Part shown: in pieces, positions 9,141-18,010 of the stretch | Layout: each line of letters begins with the position of its first letter | How positions within the stretch are numbered: the stretch's first letter is position 1 | Origin: Maridesulfovibrio hydrothermalis AM13 = DSM 14728 | Lineage (GTDB): Bacteria > Desulfobacterota > Desulfovibrionia > Desulfovibrionales > Desulfovibrionaceae | Reading direction: 5' to 3' | DNA: 64,000 nucleotides | NCBI RefSeq assembly: GCF_000331025.1 | Contig: NC_020055.1 | Span: 2,248,870 to 2,312,869, forward strand | Notes under the pieces: generated by a model | The model's database searches: none | Told to the model about the DNA's origin: nothing | The model's input: the letters and a program-made list of their open reading frames with translations, nothing else | Made by a program: the position numbers and the translations under genes

Positions 9141-11402
9141 ATGGACAAGCACGCAGCTTCCTTTTCTCCCTCCGCTAATGATTCTTCATTGGAAAATGAT
9201 GAGCAAAATGACTGTGTAGTCGATTCTGCTGCTATCAGCTCTGAATCATCAACTGACGCTGCGAAGGCTGAGCAGCCGGACCGGAAAGAGTTCGTTGCGC
9301 CTGAGAGTGTCGGCCTTTTTGGCCCCGGAGAAGAGGACGAAAAAGGTTCGTCTCTTGTCGCCTGTCTGCAAAAAGTGGCTGATAAGTTCGGGATAGTCGT
9401 GACAGAGAATTCCCTACAGCTTGGCAGTGCATCCTCGTTAAATGAATACCTGCGTCTGCAGGCTGATAATATGGGGATACAGGCTGAAATCAATCAGCTT
9501 CCCCCAAAGATAGACGGAGATAGTCTGCCGCTGATAGTTCAATATCAGGACGGCAGCTTTGCTGTTATTGAAGAGAAGGTCGGCAGGCGGCTGGCTCTCT
9601 GGAACGGCAGGCAGGAAATAATAAAAAATAAAGAATCTGATTTAAGCCAGTTTAAAGACTGGTCCTGCTCGTTGCAGAGTCTTTTTGAAACAGACAAGGT
9701 TCCATTTTTAAGCAGATCATGGTTTACCGGACAGGTGGGCAAAATGTGGCCTCTCTATTCGCAGGTGATCATGGCGACTTTGATCATCCACTGCTTCACT
9801 CTTGTCATTCCATTACTAATGGGGCTTTTTTATGACCGCATTCTGCCGAATCTTGCAGAAAACTCTTTGCGGGTACTGATTACCGGAGCCATATTTGTTC
9901 TGTTTTTTGATTACATTTTGAAAAACGTAAGAACTTCTCTGGTTGAAAAAGCCGCATTGCGGGTTGAAAGGGATGCCGAACCCCAGTTGCTGGCACAGAT
10001 TCTGGATACGACTTTCTCCAAGCTTCCTTCATCTTCGGGTCACCTGACTCACGCTGTTCAGGAGTTTTCTCGAATCAAGTCTCTTTTTACAACTCAGCTT
10101 GTTGTTGGAACCATTGATTTTTTCTTTTTATTTTTCTTCCTGTTCATCATTTATCTAAACAGCGGAATGCTGTTTGCTGTCCCTGCGGTGATTTCGTTTC
10201 TGGTCCTTATAGTCTCGATTGCTTACGGTTTTTTTATTGACAATAATGTTTCGGCGCAAAGCAAACTGCAATCGCGCAAGACTTCCTTTTTAAATGAAAT
10301 CTTTCAGGGTGTGGAGTCCATCAAGACCACTAACGCCGCTCGTCTTTTCGTTTCGCGCTGGACAACTGAAGTTGAAAAATCGGGCGAGATGTCTTCAAAA
10401 TACCGCATTGCACAGGCCCGATGCTCCATGACCACCGGCCTGCTGGGACAGCTTAATTCGGCAGGACTGCTGATCGTTGCCTTTTTCCTCATCAAGAGCG
10501 GAGAGATGAGCAGCGGGGGGCTTCTGGCGACTATGGTTTTGTCTGGACGCTGTATTGCGGTGTCTGCCAGTGTGGCTAATTTGATAACAACCTACCTCTT
10601 TGCCCGCAGGTCGTATAAGGATTTGAAAGAGCTGTTGAGTCTGGAGAAAGAAACATGCGAGACCAAACAGTTTAAAATTCAAAATCTGCATGGAGCGGTG
10701 CGTTTTGATAGTGTCTCATTTCGCTATCATCCGGAAGCTCCTTATGCTCTCGAAAATATCTCCTTTGAAACAAAGCCGGGGGAAAAAGTCGGAATTATCG
10801 GCCCTATGGGCAGCGGGAAAAGTACTTTATTAAAACTGCTGGCCGGCCTTGCTGCGCCGACAGAGGGGCTGATTCTGCTTGACGGTCACAATATGGCCTT
10901 TTTAAATATCGAAAAGGTTCGCGAATTTGTAGGCGTTGTACCTCAGTCTCCGGTTCTTTTTCATGGCACTCTTGAGTTCAACCTGCTCATGGGCGCGCGT
11001 ACAGTGACGCAGGATACTCTGCTCAGTGCGCTGACTATTTCCGGTATTGATAAATTTATTTCACAACATCCGCTCGGCTTGAAAATGCAGATACTGGAGG
11101 GCGGCAAAAATCTTTCGCGTGGTCAACGGCAGGCTGTGGCTATTGCACGGGCGTTAATCGGGAACCCGCCTCTTATGCTGCTTGATGAACCTACCAGCTC
11201 AATGGATTCAGCTCAGGAAAAAATGCTGATCAAACGTATCAACAGCACTATGGGTGATAAATCTCTATTCATAGTGACCCACAGACCACAGATTTTGCAG
11301 ACCGTGGACAGAATAATTGTAGTTGACCAAGGTAAAATAGTTGCTGACGGACCCCGCGATGCCATTATCGCTAAACTCTCCAATCCGGCTGCTGCCAGCT
11401 AG
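9141..11402 (+). CDS. Type I secretion ABC transporter (LapB/HlyB family)
   Basis: Inner-membrane ATPase/permease of 753 residues, predicted to export the giant adhesin. A polar N-terminus (1-70) is followed by a C39-like domain (about 72-190) without a convincing catalytic Cys/His pair, as in exporters of non-cleaved substrates. The membrane domain begins near residue 200, with several hydrophobic helices up to about 480. The ATPase domain (about 515-750) shows Walker A GPMGSGKST (near 553), the signature LSRGQRQ (near 656) and Walker B LMLLDEPT (near 677). It starts 2 bp after the MotB-like gene and is followed 19 bp later by the membrane fusion protein, so it is almost certainly in the same transcript. 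The outer-membrane TolC/LapE partner is not in the window. Confidence 0.92.
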   Translation: MDKHAASFSPSANDSSLENDEQNDCVVDSAAISSESSTDAAKAEQPDRKEFVAPESVGLFGPGEEDEKGSSLVACLQKVADKFGIVVTENSLQLGSASSLNEYLRLQADNMGIQAEINQLPPKIDGDSLPLIVQYQDGSFAVIEEKVGRRLALWNGRQEIIKNKESDLSQFKDWSCSLQSLFETDKVPFLSRSWFTGQVGKMWPLYSQVIMATLIIHCFTLVIPLLMGLFYDRILPNLAENSLRVLITGAIFVLFFDYILKNVRTSLVEKAALRVERDAEPQLLAQILDTTFSKLPSSSGHLTHAVQEFSRIKSLFTTQLVVGTIDFFFLFFFLFIIYLNSGMLFAVPAVISFLVLIVSIAYGFFIDNNVSAQSKLQSRKTSFLNEIFQGVESIKTTNAARLFVSRWTTEVEKSGEMSSKYRIAQARCSMTTGLLGQLNSAGLLIVAFFLIKSGEMSSGGLLATMVLSGRCIAVSASVANLITTYLFARRSYKDLKELLSLEKETCETKQFKIQNLHGAVRFDSVSFRYHPEAPYALENISFETKPGEKVGIIGPMGSGKSTLLKLLAGLAAPTEGLILLDGHNMAFLNIEKVREFVGVVPQSPVLFHGTLEFNLLMGARTVTQDTLLSALTISGIDKFISQHPLGLKMQILEGGKNLSRGQRQAVAIARALIGNPPLMLLDEPTSSMDSAQEKMLIKRINSTMGDKSLFIVTHRPQILQTVDRIIVVDQGKIVADGPRDAIIAKLSNPAAAS

Positions 11403-11421
11403 CGGCGACAGGAGATAGATA

Positions 11422-12714
11422 ATGCGCAAATCATGGAAAAATAATCTGCTCTGGTCATTGGAAAAAAGTATGGGCAATTTTATTGTCCTGATCCTGATTT
11501 TTCTGTTCATCACCTTCTTTCTGATCTGGGCTAATTTTAATAAAATAGAAAAAACTGTTCGTGCTCAGGGAGTCGTAAAAACCAATCTGACCGATAAAAT
11601 TGTGGGGCATTTCGAGGGAGGCATGGTTGAGAAGGTGTTTGTGGAAGAGGGGGATTCCGTCAAGAAAGGGCAGGAGCTTTTAGCCATTACCAACACCAAT
11701 ATTACTGAAAAAAGAAACAAATCTCTTATTAAGCTTAATCGCCTAAAGGCAAAGCTTACACGCTTGATTGCTGAAAGTAATGATACCACCGATGAGCTGG
11801 AGAAGGAATTTCAGAATCCTGAAGAGCGTAGCGAGTTGCAGTTTGCCCGTTACCGCAAGGAGGCTCTTGAAGAGAAAATAAATATTCTCGAAACTCAGAT
11901 CCAGCAGGCCGAAGCCTCTATTTCTGCAAGCGAAGACCATGTGCAGAATCTGCTTGATGAACAGGAGGTATTGAAAGAGCAGTATGACATGCTTGAACCT
12001 ATGGTTAAAAAGGGGATCGGTTCAAGGCAGCTTTTGCTGCAACGTAAAACTGAGCTGGCTAAAATTACTACAAATATTGCCGAAATATATAGTAAACGCA
12101 ATGAATATGCTCTGGAGATTCGGGAACTGAGGCAGCGTATAAGCAGAGAGCAGCTTGATTTTTTCCGTGATATCCGTGAGGAAATCAGCTCCGTAAGCTC
12201 AGAACTTCAAAGTGTCAGAGAAGAACTTAATGCTGCAAATGAACAGATAATTCGCAGTGTTATCCGTTCTCCGATTGATGGAACAATTTATAAGCTCAGT
12301 GCCAATACAGTGGGCGGAATTGTGCGGTCCGGCGAAGCTCTGGCTGAAATTGTCCCATCTGATGCAACTATCCGTATTGAAGGTAAAGTACAGCCCGGTG
12401 ACCGCACTAAGGTCTGGAACGGTATGCTGGCCAAAATCCGGCCTTCATCTTATGAATTTTCTGATGAAACTATGCTGCGGGCTGAGGTAGTCAATATTTC
12501 GGCCAAGACATATTTTGATGATCTGACCCGCACTTGGTATTATCGGGTTATCTTTGACACGATTAAGGAAGATGCTGATAAAGCAAAAGATTTTCTGCCC
12601 GGAATGATTGTCGAGGTGAACATTTTGTCTGGAGAGGAAAGTGTGCTTGAATATTTGCTTTCCCCAATAACCAGAGGCATGCGAGGAGCTCTCTCCGAGC
12701 ATAATACACGCTAG
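11422..12714 (+). CDS. Type I secretion membrane fusion protein (HlyD/LapC family)
   Basis: Periplasmic adaptor of 430 residues linking the ABC exporter to a TolC-like channel. One N-terminal membrane helix (about 17-38) is followed by the HlyD start motif (RAQGVVK, then FEGGMVEKVFVEEGDSVKKG), which forms half of the lipoyl-like domain. A long alpha-helical coiled-coil hairpin spans about 85-270. The second lipoyl half and beta-barrel begin at about 280 (RSPIDGTIYKLSANTVGG). Length and layout are normal for the family. The gene is 19 bp downstream of the exporter ATPase, with an AGGAGA ribosome site in the gap. Confidence 0.92.
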   Translation: MRKSWKNNLLWSLEKSMGNFIVLILIFLFITFFLIWANFNKIEKTVRAQGVVKTNLTDKIVGHFEGGMVEKVFVEEGDSVKKGQELLAITNTNITEKRNKSLIKLNRLKAKLTRLIAESNDTTDELEKEFQNPEERSELQFARYRKEALEEKINILETQIQQAEASISASEDHVQNLLDEQEVLKEQYDMLEPMVKKGIGSRQLLLQRKTELAKITTNIAEIYSKRNEYALEIRELRQRISREQLDFFRDIREEISSVSSELQSVREELNAANEQIIRSVIRSPIDGTIYKLSANTVGGIVRSGEALAEIVPSDATIRIEGKVQPGDRTKVWNGMLAKIRPSSYEFSDETMLRAEVVNISAKTYFDDLTRTWYYRVIFDTIKEDADKAKDFLPGMIVEVNILSGEESVLEYLLSPITRGMRGALSEHNTR

Positions 12715-12768
12715 AGTTTTTAAAAGGCTGGATAAATCTGGAATGCATGATGAGCGTAAGGAATTAAA

Positions 12769-14769
12769 ATGTTAAAACGAATACTTGAAGTAATAAAAAA
12801 TATTTTCACGTTGAAGAACTGCGCTTTGATCCTGCTCGTACTTGCGGTATCCGGCGGTACTTTTTATGGACTGACGAAGCTTTGGAAGGAAAAAAAGGTC
12901 GAACTTGATGCCAAACTTGAGAAATATCAGTCTGTAATAGTTGAAAATGAAACAGAACTGCTGACTTCCCAGCTTGTAAAATATATAATTCAGGGTCGAG
13001 AGCTGGCGAAATCAAGAATTTTCCGCAGTTCAATCGATGGTCTTTCGTCTTCGAATAAAGAAAAAGTCCGTAATGCACAGGAAGATTTTAAGAATTTTAT
13101 TAAAGTTTCAGGATTCTCGTCAGGTTTTTTATTTAATCTGGATGGAAGGCTCTTTGCTACAACTAGCGGTCCGCTTGAAGGAAATGAGTCGGAATATGAA
13201 GAGTCGATAAAAAAAGTGATAGAGAGTCGCGGCCCTCTTTTCTCACCTTTGCATATTCATAATGGATATCTTGTTTCAGATCTTTTCCTTCCGGTTTTCC
13301 CGGCCAAGGCTTTATCCAGCTCCGTTGCTCCCGTTAAAGTTATGGTGCTGACTGTACCTATGAGTGAAACACTGCGGGCTTTTCTGGCTTCTGAGCAGAG
13401 TCTTGAATATGATAGCAAAATTCATCTTGTCCAGCAGGTCGGCAGTGGTTTTGAAGAAACTGTTTTCAGTTATCCGGATAGCTTAAAACTCCAATCTGTT
13501 GCTGCGTCTCTAGATGGTGTAACTGACATTAAATTCGGTTCCCGCACTGATTTATACAAAACTAAACAGGTCTATTCGTCCGCAGGTTATATTTCTGCCA
13601 TCCGCTGGTGGATTATGGTGGAAACAGATGTTGCAACAATTAATGGACAATTGGCTGAGTATAAAAATATTACCTCGCTAATTGCTGCTTTGGGCCTCGG
13701 GACCATCGTATTTTTCATTTTGACTATCAGTTTTATTACTTCCAGCAGAAAATATTATTTGAAAAGCCAGAAGCTTGAGGAAAAGCTTGTACCGTCCCGT
13801 AAGTATAAAAAAATACTGTTGAAAGTTTGTGACGCACTGCCGTTTCCTATGAGTTTGAAAGATAGCGAGACGGGTGTATTTTTATACATAAATAAAGCTT
13901 TTGCGGAATTTTCCGGGCTTAAAGTGACTGAAGCTGAAGGGTTGACAGATAATCAGGTTTTCGACAGCGCAGACGCGGAATCGCTCGCCCACGGCGACCA
14001 GATGGTTATTATGTCCGGTAATTCCTACAGTCATGAACTAGTGCTTTCCAAAGGGGTGAGACAGATAACTATGCAGGTACTCGGTATCCCTTGTTCTTTG
14101 AATGCTGAAAATGATGCCATACTCACTGTCTACCGTGATATTTCAATTGAGAAAGAGACTACTACGAAAAGCATCGAAATGCGCCAGCAGATTATTAACG
14201 CGTTGGTCCGTGCTGTGGAAAGTGTACCGTTTCTGGACGGTCATACTTCACTTATGCGTCTTCTCGCGGTGGAGATAGCAGAGACATTGCTGCTCAGTGA
14301 TGCTGACTGCGCAACTGTTGAGGCTGCTGCGATTCTTTCACAGGTAGGAAAGACTTTCATCCCTAAAGAAATCATGGAGAAAGAAGGTAAATTGACTCCG
14401 GAAGAGCTTTTGGAAACCCAGAAATACGTGGAGCATACCTGTAGGATTCTGGAAGGCATAACTTTTGACCTGCCCATCACCCAGACCATCTGGCAGATGC
14501 AGGAAACTCTTGATGGAACAGGGTATCCGAATAAATTGCAGGGTAGAGAAATATCGCTTTTAGCGCGAATACTAGGTGCTACAAATACTTTCAGTGCACT
14601 TGTGCAGCACAGGGCATACAGAAAAGCCAAGACTGCGCAGGAAGCTGTAGCTATTTTACAAAGCATGGCTGACAAAAAATTTGATTCTTCAGTTATTGAT
14701 GCCCTTGATGCGGTTATCCATTCACAAAACGGTAAGAGCATCTTACGGGCCAGCAGCGTTGAGTTGTAG
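12769..14769 (+). CDS. Membrane sensor with PAS and degenerate HD-GYP domain
   Basis: This 666-residue protein has a membrane helix (about 15-37), an extracytoplasmic dCache-like sensor region (about 40-295), a second membrane helix (about 302-325), a PAS domain (about 350-460) and a C-terminal HD-GYP-like domain (about 475-655). The HD-GYP fold is recognisable from GKLTPEELLETQK, the DGTGYP motif (582-587) and LLARILGATNTFSALV. The metal-binding HD-x-GK motif, however, reads SQVGK (524-528), and the usual HH-E before DGxGYP reads QMQE. Phosphodiesterase activity against cyclic di-GMP is therefore unlikely. As the last gene of the adhesin secretion operon, it may be a non-catalytic receptor controlling adhesin display, functionally similar to LapD. 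That role is inference. A terminator follows. Confidence 0.8.
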   Translation: MLKRILEVIKNIFTLKNCALILLVLAVSGGTFYGLTKLWKEKKVELDAKLEKYQSVIVENETELLTSQLVKYIIQGRELAKSRIFRSSIDGLSSSNKEKVRNAQEDFKNFIKVSGFSSGFLFNLDGRLFATTSGPLEGNESEYEESIKKVIESRGPLFSPLHIHNGYLVSDLFLPVFPAKALSSSVAPVKVMVLTVPMSETLRAFLASEQSLEYDSKIHLVQQVGSGFEETVFSYPDSLKLQSVAASLDGVTDIKFGSRTDLYKTKQVYSSAGYISAIRWWIMVETDVATINGQLAEYKNITSLIAALGLGTIVFFILTISFITSSRKYYLKSQKLEEKLVPSRKYKKILLKVCDALPFPMSLKDSETGVFLYINKAFAEFSGLKVTEAEGLTDNQVFDSADAESLAHGDQMVIMSGNSYSHELVLSKGVRQITMQVLGIPCSLNAENDAILTVYRDISIEKETTTKSIEMRQQIINALVRAVESVPFLDGHTSLMRLLAVEIAETLLLSDADCATVEAAAILSQVGKTFIPKEIMEKEGKLTPEELLETQKYVEHTCRILEGITFDLPITQTIWQMQETLDGTGYPNKLQGREISLLARILGATNTFSALVQHRAYRKAKTAQEAVAILQSMADKKFDSSVIDALDAVIHSQNGKSILRASSVEL

Positions 14770-14790
14770 GAGATCCGATTTACATAGATT

Positions 14791-14829
14791 AAAAAAACGG
14801 CTGATTGCATTGCGATCAGCCGTTTTTTT
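14791..14829. terminator. Rho-independent terminator of the adhesin operon
   Basis: An 8-bp stem CGGCTGAT / ATCAGCCG (14798-14805 with 14815-14822) with a 9-base loop is flanked by seven A and seven T, extending the stem to 15 bp. It lies 22 bp after the sensor gene stop. Confidence 0.9.
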
Positions 14830-14974
14830 GTGCTTACAAATCAAACGATTGTGTATTTTAAATTCGTCCTGTTTAAAGTTTTAATCATAATTTTATTCTC
14901 ATAAAATCATCATATTCAGATAGCTTAAATTTCCTCCCCATTAGGATAATTAAGTTTGCTTTGTGTGCTAAATA

Positions 14975-15121
14975 TCAGACATCTTACTGATTTTTCAATC
15001 AATCATTGTCCGAAATTCTGGAAAGGCCATAATTTCACCCTCTTATGGGGCAAAGCGTACCATGTATTTAAGTTATAAATATCTGTTCGTCTGAATTATC
15101 AGACAGCTTTGAATTGTCCGC
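14975..15121 (+). promoter_or_regulatory. Cluster of TGTCYGA half-sites upstream of lactate permease
   Basis: Five related 7-mers lie in 146 bp: TCAGACA (14975-14981), TGTCCGA (15007-15013), CGTCTGA (15088-15094), TCAGACA (15099-15105) and TGTCCGC (15115-15121). Two of them form the inverted repeat GTCTGA-ATTA-TCAGAC (15089-15104). The cluster sits about 60-210 bp upstream of a sigma54-like promoter, the usual distance for an enhancer-binding activator. The assignment as activator sites is inference. Confidence 0.5.
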
Positions 15122-15180
15122 ATAATCATTTCTGCCTTTTAACATACCGATTTTATTTTAATTATCTTGTATTCACGGTT

Positions 15181-15196
15181 TGGCACATTAATTGGA
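15181..15196 (+). promoter_or_regulatory. Sigma54-like -24/-12 promoter for lactate permease
   Basis: The sequence TGGCACATTAATTGGA matches the sigma54 consensus TGGCACG-N4-TTGCW in spacing and in all of the -24 element. The -12 element has GG instead of GC. It predicts a start near 15208 and a leader of about 140 bases. Lactate-oxidation genes in Desulfovibrio vulgaris are known to be under a sigma54-dependent regulator, which supports the call. The -12 mismatch keeps confidence moderate. Confidence 0.5.
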
Positions 15197-15274
15197 GAAG
15201 GAGCAGCGTTAAGCGTAGCAGCAAGCGACATCTTTCTGTCGACTGCCGGAGCAGCTTAAATTTCCTGCAAAGTC

Positions 15275-15313
15275 AGGGAGCGTTTTTTGACCTCCCTTAA
15301 CCCCTCGAGGGAG
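15275..15313 (+). promoter_or_regulatory. Leader with mutually exclusive hairpins
   Basis: Three complementary segments occur in order: AGGGAG (15275-15280), CTCCCT (15292-15297) and AGGGAG (15308-15313). The middle one can pair with either neighbour. The downstream part also contains the perfect palindrome CCCTCGAGGG (15302-15311). The element ends about 25 bp before the ribosome site of the permease gene. Confidence 0.35.
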
Positions 15314-15350
15314 CTGGTCTAAAGTCCATTTAATTTAAGGAGTGAGATAC

Positions 15351-17063
15351 ATGTCTCTAGAAATGTTAGCGATTATCGCCGTGTTGCCTATTCTTGCAGC
15401 ACTGGTCCTTATGGTCGGCATGAGGTGGCCGGCTACTAAGGCAATGCCCGTAGCCTGGGGTGTATGTGCTTTGATCGCCATTGCTGTCTGGCAGCTGCCC
15501 GTTAAGTATGTTGCAGCCCTTTCCCTACAAGGTGTGATTACCGCGGTCGGTATTTTAATTATCGTTTTCGGCGCAATTATTATTCTTTATACTCTTCAGT
15601 ACAGCGGTGGTATGGAAACCATCCAGTACGGCTTTCAGAATGTTTCCAAAGATAAACGTGTGCAGGCCATCATTATCGGCTACATGTTTTGTGCTTTTGT
15701 TGAAGGTGCGGCGGGGTTTGGTACTCCCGCTGCGTTGGCGGCTCCGCTGCTTTTATCGCTTGGCTTTCCTCCTTTGGCCGCAGCAATTGTCTGTCTGGTA
15801 TTTAACTCCTTTCCAGTAACATTCGGTGCTGTCGGTACTCCTGTTATTGTCGGGTTTAAGTATCTGCACGGTCTTGCAAACGAAGCCGTAATCTCCGGCG
15901 CTGCCGGCGGGGCTTTTACCGATGTAGAGACTTTTAATAAAGCAATCGGTGAATGGGCTACGTTGATGCACATTGCCATGATCTTTATTCTGCCTGTATT
16001 TATGCTCGGCTTCATGACCCGTTTTTTCGGTCCTAATAAGAGCTGGAAAGATGGATTTAAAGCATGGAAATTCTGTATGTTCGCAGCGGTTTCTTTTACC
16101 GTGCCTTTCATGCTTACAGCATGGTTCATCGGCCCTGAATTCCCTTCCCTTATCGGTGGTCTTCTCGGTACCGGTATCCTTATTTTCGGTGCAAAAAAGG
16201 GGTTCTGTATTCCTAAAGACACCTGGGATTTCGGTGACTCCGCAAACTGGAATCCTGAATGGACCGGTACAATCACTTCGGATAATACCTGCGAATTCAA
16301 GGCTCATATGAGTCAGGCGAGAGCTTGGGTTCCTTATGTTCTTATCGGTGCTATCCTCGTTGTTACCAGAATTCCCGCGCTCGGTATAAAATCTATTCTT
16401 ACCGGTATTGAAATATCCTTTCCGCATATTCTTGGTTTTGAAAATGTAAACGCAGGGATCAAAATACTCTACCTGCCCGGAACAATTCCATTTATGCTGG
16501 TAGCAGTACTTACTATCTTCCTGCACAGCATGAGCCGCGAAAATGTAGCCAAGGCATGGAAAGAATCAATTATCAAGATGAAGAATCCTTCCATTGCGCT
16601 TTTCTTTGCAGTGGCACTGGTATCCATTTTCCGCGGTTCCGGTGTTATTGATGCAGCTTTGAATCCGCTTAATTATGCTTCTATGCCTCTGACTATGGCT
16701 AAAGCCGTTGCAGGAGTAGTAGGGCAGGCGTGGCCGATGTTTGCGTCTTTTGTGGGGGGACTTGGTTCTTTCATCACTGGTTCAAACACCGTTTCCGATA
16801 TGCTTTTTGGCGAATTCCAGCTAGGCGTGGCAAGTCAGCTTGGTTTGTCAAAAATGATTATTGTGGCGGCGCAGTCTGTCGGCGGTGCAATGGGCAACAT
16901 GGTCTGTATTCACAATATCGTAGCTGTTTGTGCAGTTGTAGGTCTTTCCGGTATGGAAGGCACTATCCTTAAGAAGACAGTCGTTCCTTTCATGGTCTAC
17001 GGGCTTGTGGTCGGAACTGTTGTTACCACTTTCAGTTTGGTAATGTTCCCTAACGTCTTTTAA
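15351..17063 (+). CDS. lldP: L-lactate permease (LctP family)
   Basis: Integral membrane protein of 570 residues that imports lactate by proton symport; in lactate-oxidising sulfate reducers this is the entry step for the main carbon and electron source. It is hydrophobic throughout, with about 12-14 helices. It carries family stretches such as [28 protein letters not shown] and a C-terminal [14 protein letters not shown], and has normal length. The ATG at 15351 is preferred over the in-frame GTG at 15342 because AAGGAG (15337-15342) lies 8 bases before it. It appears monocistronic, between the adhesin operon and a convergent gene. Glycolate transport is a known side activity of the family. 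Confidence 0.93.
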   Translation: MSLEMLAIIAVLPILAALVLMVGMRWPATKAMPVAWGVCALIAIAVWQLPVKYVAALSLQGVITAVGILIIVFGAIIILYTLQYSGGMETIQYGFQNVSKDKRVQAIIIGYMFCAFVEGAAGFGTPAALAAPLLLSLGFPPLAAAIVCLVFNSFPVTFGAVGTPVIVGFKYLHGLANEAVISGAAGGAFTDVETFNKAIGEWATLMHIAMIFILPVFMLGFMTRFFGPNKSWKDGFKAWKFCMFAAVSFTVPFMLTAWFIGPEFPSLIGGLLGTGILIFGAKKGFCIPKDTWDFGDSANWNPEWTGTITSDNTCEFKAHMSQARAWVPYVLIGAILVVTRIPALGIKSILTGIEISFPHILGFENVNAGIKILYLPGTIPFMLVAVLTIFLHSMSRENVAKAWKESIIKMKNPSIALFFAVALVSIFRGSGVIDAALNPLNYASMPLTMAKAVAGVVGQAWPMFASFVGGLGSFITGSNTVSDMLFGEFQLGVASQLGLSKMIIVAAQSVGGAMGNMVCIHNIVAVCAVVGLSGMEGTILKKTVVPFMVYGLVVGTVVTTFSLVMFPNVF

Positions 17064-17082
17064 ATGCAGTATTAAATTATCG

Positions 17083-17108
17083 GGGGGGACTGCTTAAGCA
17101 ATCCCCCC
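17083..17108. terminator. Hairpin between lactate permease and convergent gene
   Basis: A GGGGGGA / TCCCCCC stem (17083-17089 with 17102-17108) continues past one mismatch into TGC-TTAA-GCA. It lies 20 bp after the permease stop. There is no immediate T-run, so its efficiency on either strand is uncertain. Confidence 0.6.
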
Positions 17109-17145
17109 TGTTCAAGCCTTATTTTTCTTTTCCTCTTTATACTCC

Positions 17146-17745
17146 CTATTCCAAATCTTTCCATACCACTTTGCCTGTCTCTGGCTCATAGCGTGCAAAT
17201 CCGATAATCCGATAAATCGGATCGCTTAAGGTCGGCCGATATTTTTCAGTTTGTACCTGACATTCCATTAAAACGGGATCAGCCACATTCCAGCCGTGAG
17301 CTTTAAAGATTGAAACCATTGCTATGACAGTTAATGAAGCGTGCTTTGTAACATCTTTTTTGTCTGGATTTGATGGGTACAATAACTGACAGCTTGCCCC
17401 GTTTCTTCCGAAATCGAGCAGGAATACTTCAAACTCTCTCATCTTTGTATCATTATTTTGCGGCAGCCGCTGCTTAACTTCCTTAATAAACATGGTTCCG
17501 GTCAGCTGTACCTGATCAGTAGAACTTGCGTTGCTTTGGCTCTTTTCAGGCGTGGCTTGCGGTTCCGGCACGACCACAATGAAAGTAATGGATAAAATAA
17601 TACTGAGAGCCAGATAAACGGTGAAGGCCATAGCCCGGTCGCGATCATCTGGTTCGCACCAGAAGACGATCTTTCGCGGTATGAATAAGCCAGTAATAGC
17701 AAGAATAAGTGCGGCGAAAGCTAAATATGCCAGTAAAATTTCCAA
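17146..17745 (-). CDS. Small membrane protein of unknown function
   Basis: I do not recognise this 199-residue protein. The TTG start at 17745 is preferred because AAGGAG lies 6 bases upstream and the protein then begins directly with a membrane helix (ILLAYLAFAALI). A second helix covers about residues 38-59. A polar Gln/Ser/Thr-rich linker (about 60-85) leads to a soluble domain of about 115 residues with alternating strands and one short Lys/Asp-rich loop. The topology suggests two helices with the C-terminal domain on one side of the membrane. It lies alone between the permease and the T6SS locus, divergent from the latter. An upstream ATG at 17811 would add a Cys-containing extension with no ribosome site. 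Confidence 0.6.
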   Translation of the reverse strand: MEILLAYLAFAALILAITGLFIPRKIVFWCEPDDRDRAMAFTVYLALSIILSITFIVVVPEPQATPEKSQSNASSTDQVQLTGTMFIKEVKQRLPQNNDTKMREFEVFLLDFGRNGASCQLLYPSNPDKKDVTKHASLTVIAMVSIFKAHGWNVADPVLMECQVQTEKYRPTLSDPIYRIIGFARYEPETGKVVWKDLE

Positions 17746-17883
17746 GCTGATCTCCTTATGAGAAAAATAGTACCTTATTAGACTATAACAGCAGTTGGGG
17801 GGGAGAATCAATAATTGTAACTGAATAAGAATGTATTGTGACTTCCGTATTTATTTTTATTTGTGTATTTTTTATGATACGAT

Positions 17884-17912
17884 TTGCCAAAACTTGCACT
17901 ATGGCATATGTT
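17884..17912 (+). promoter_or_regulatory. tssA: Possible sigma70 promoter for the T6SS operon
   Basis: TTGCCA (17884-17889), a 17-bp spacer and TATGTT (17907-17912) lie about 100 bp before tssA in the AT-rich gap between divergent genes. The -10 match is modest, and no sigma54 site was found here. Confidence 0.3.
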
Positions 17913-18010
17913 CTATGGTACGTATTATTAAAAAAAAGTTGTAGGTTACACTTATATTTTTTCGCTGATCGCGGTGTTACAATCTCTTTTCCACTGTTCT
18001 CGGAGGATAA

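Noticed and set aside
15109-15300. Plus-strand 63-codon frame in the lactate permease upstream region
   Set aside because: It covers the sigma54-like promoter and lacks a ribosome site; not a convincing leader peptide.
15753-16526. Minus-strand 257-codon frame opposite lactate permease
   Set aside because: Antisense to a well-conserved gene; product has no recognisable features.
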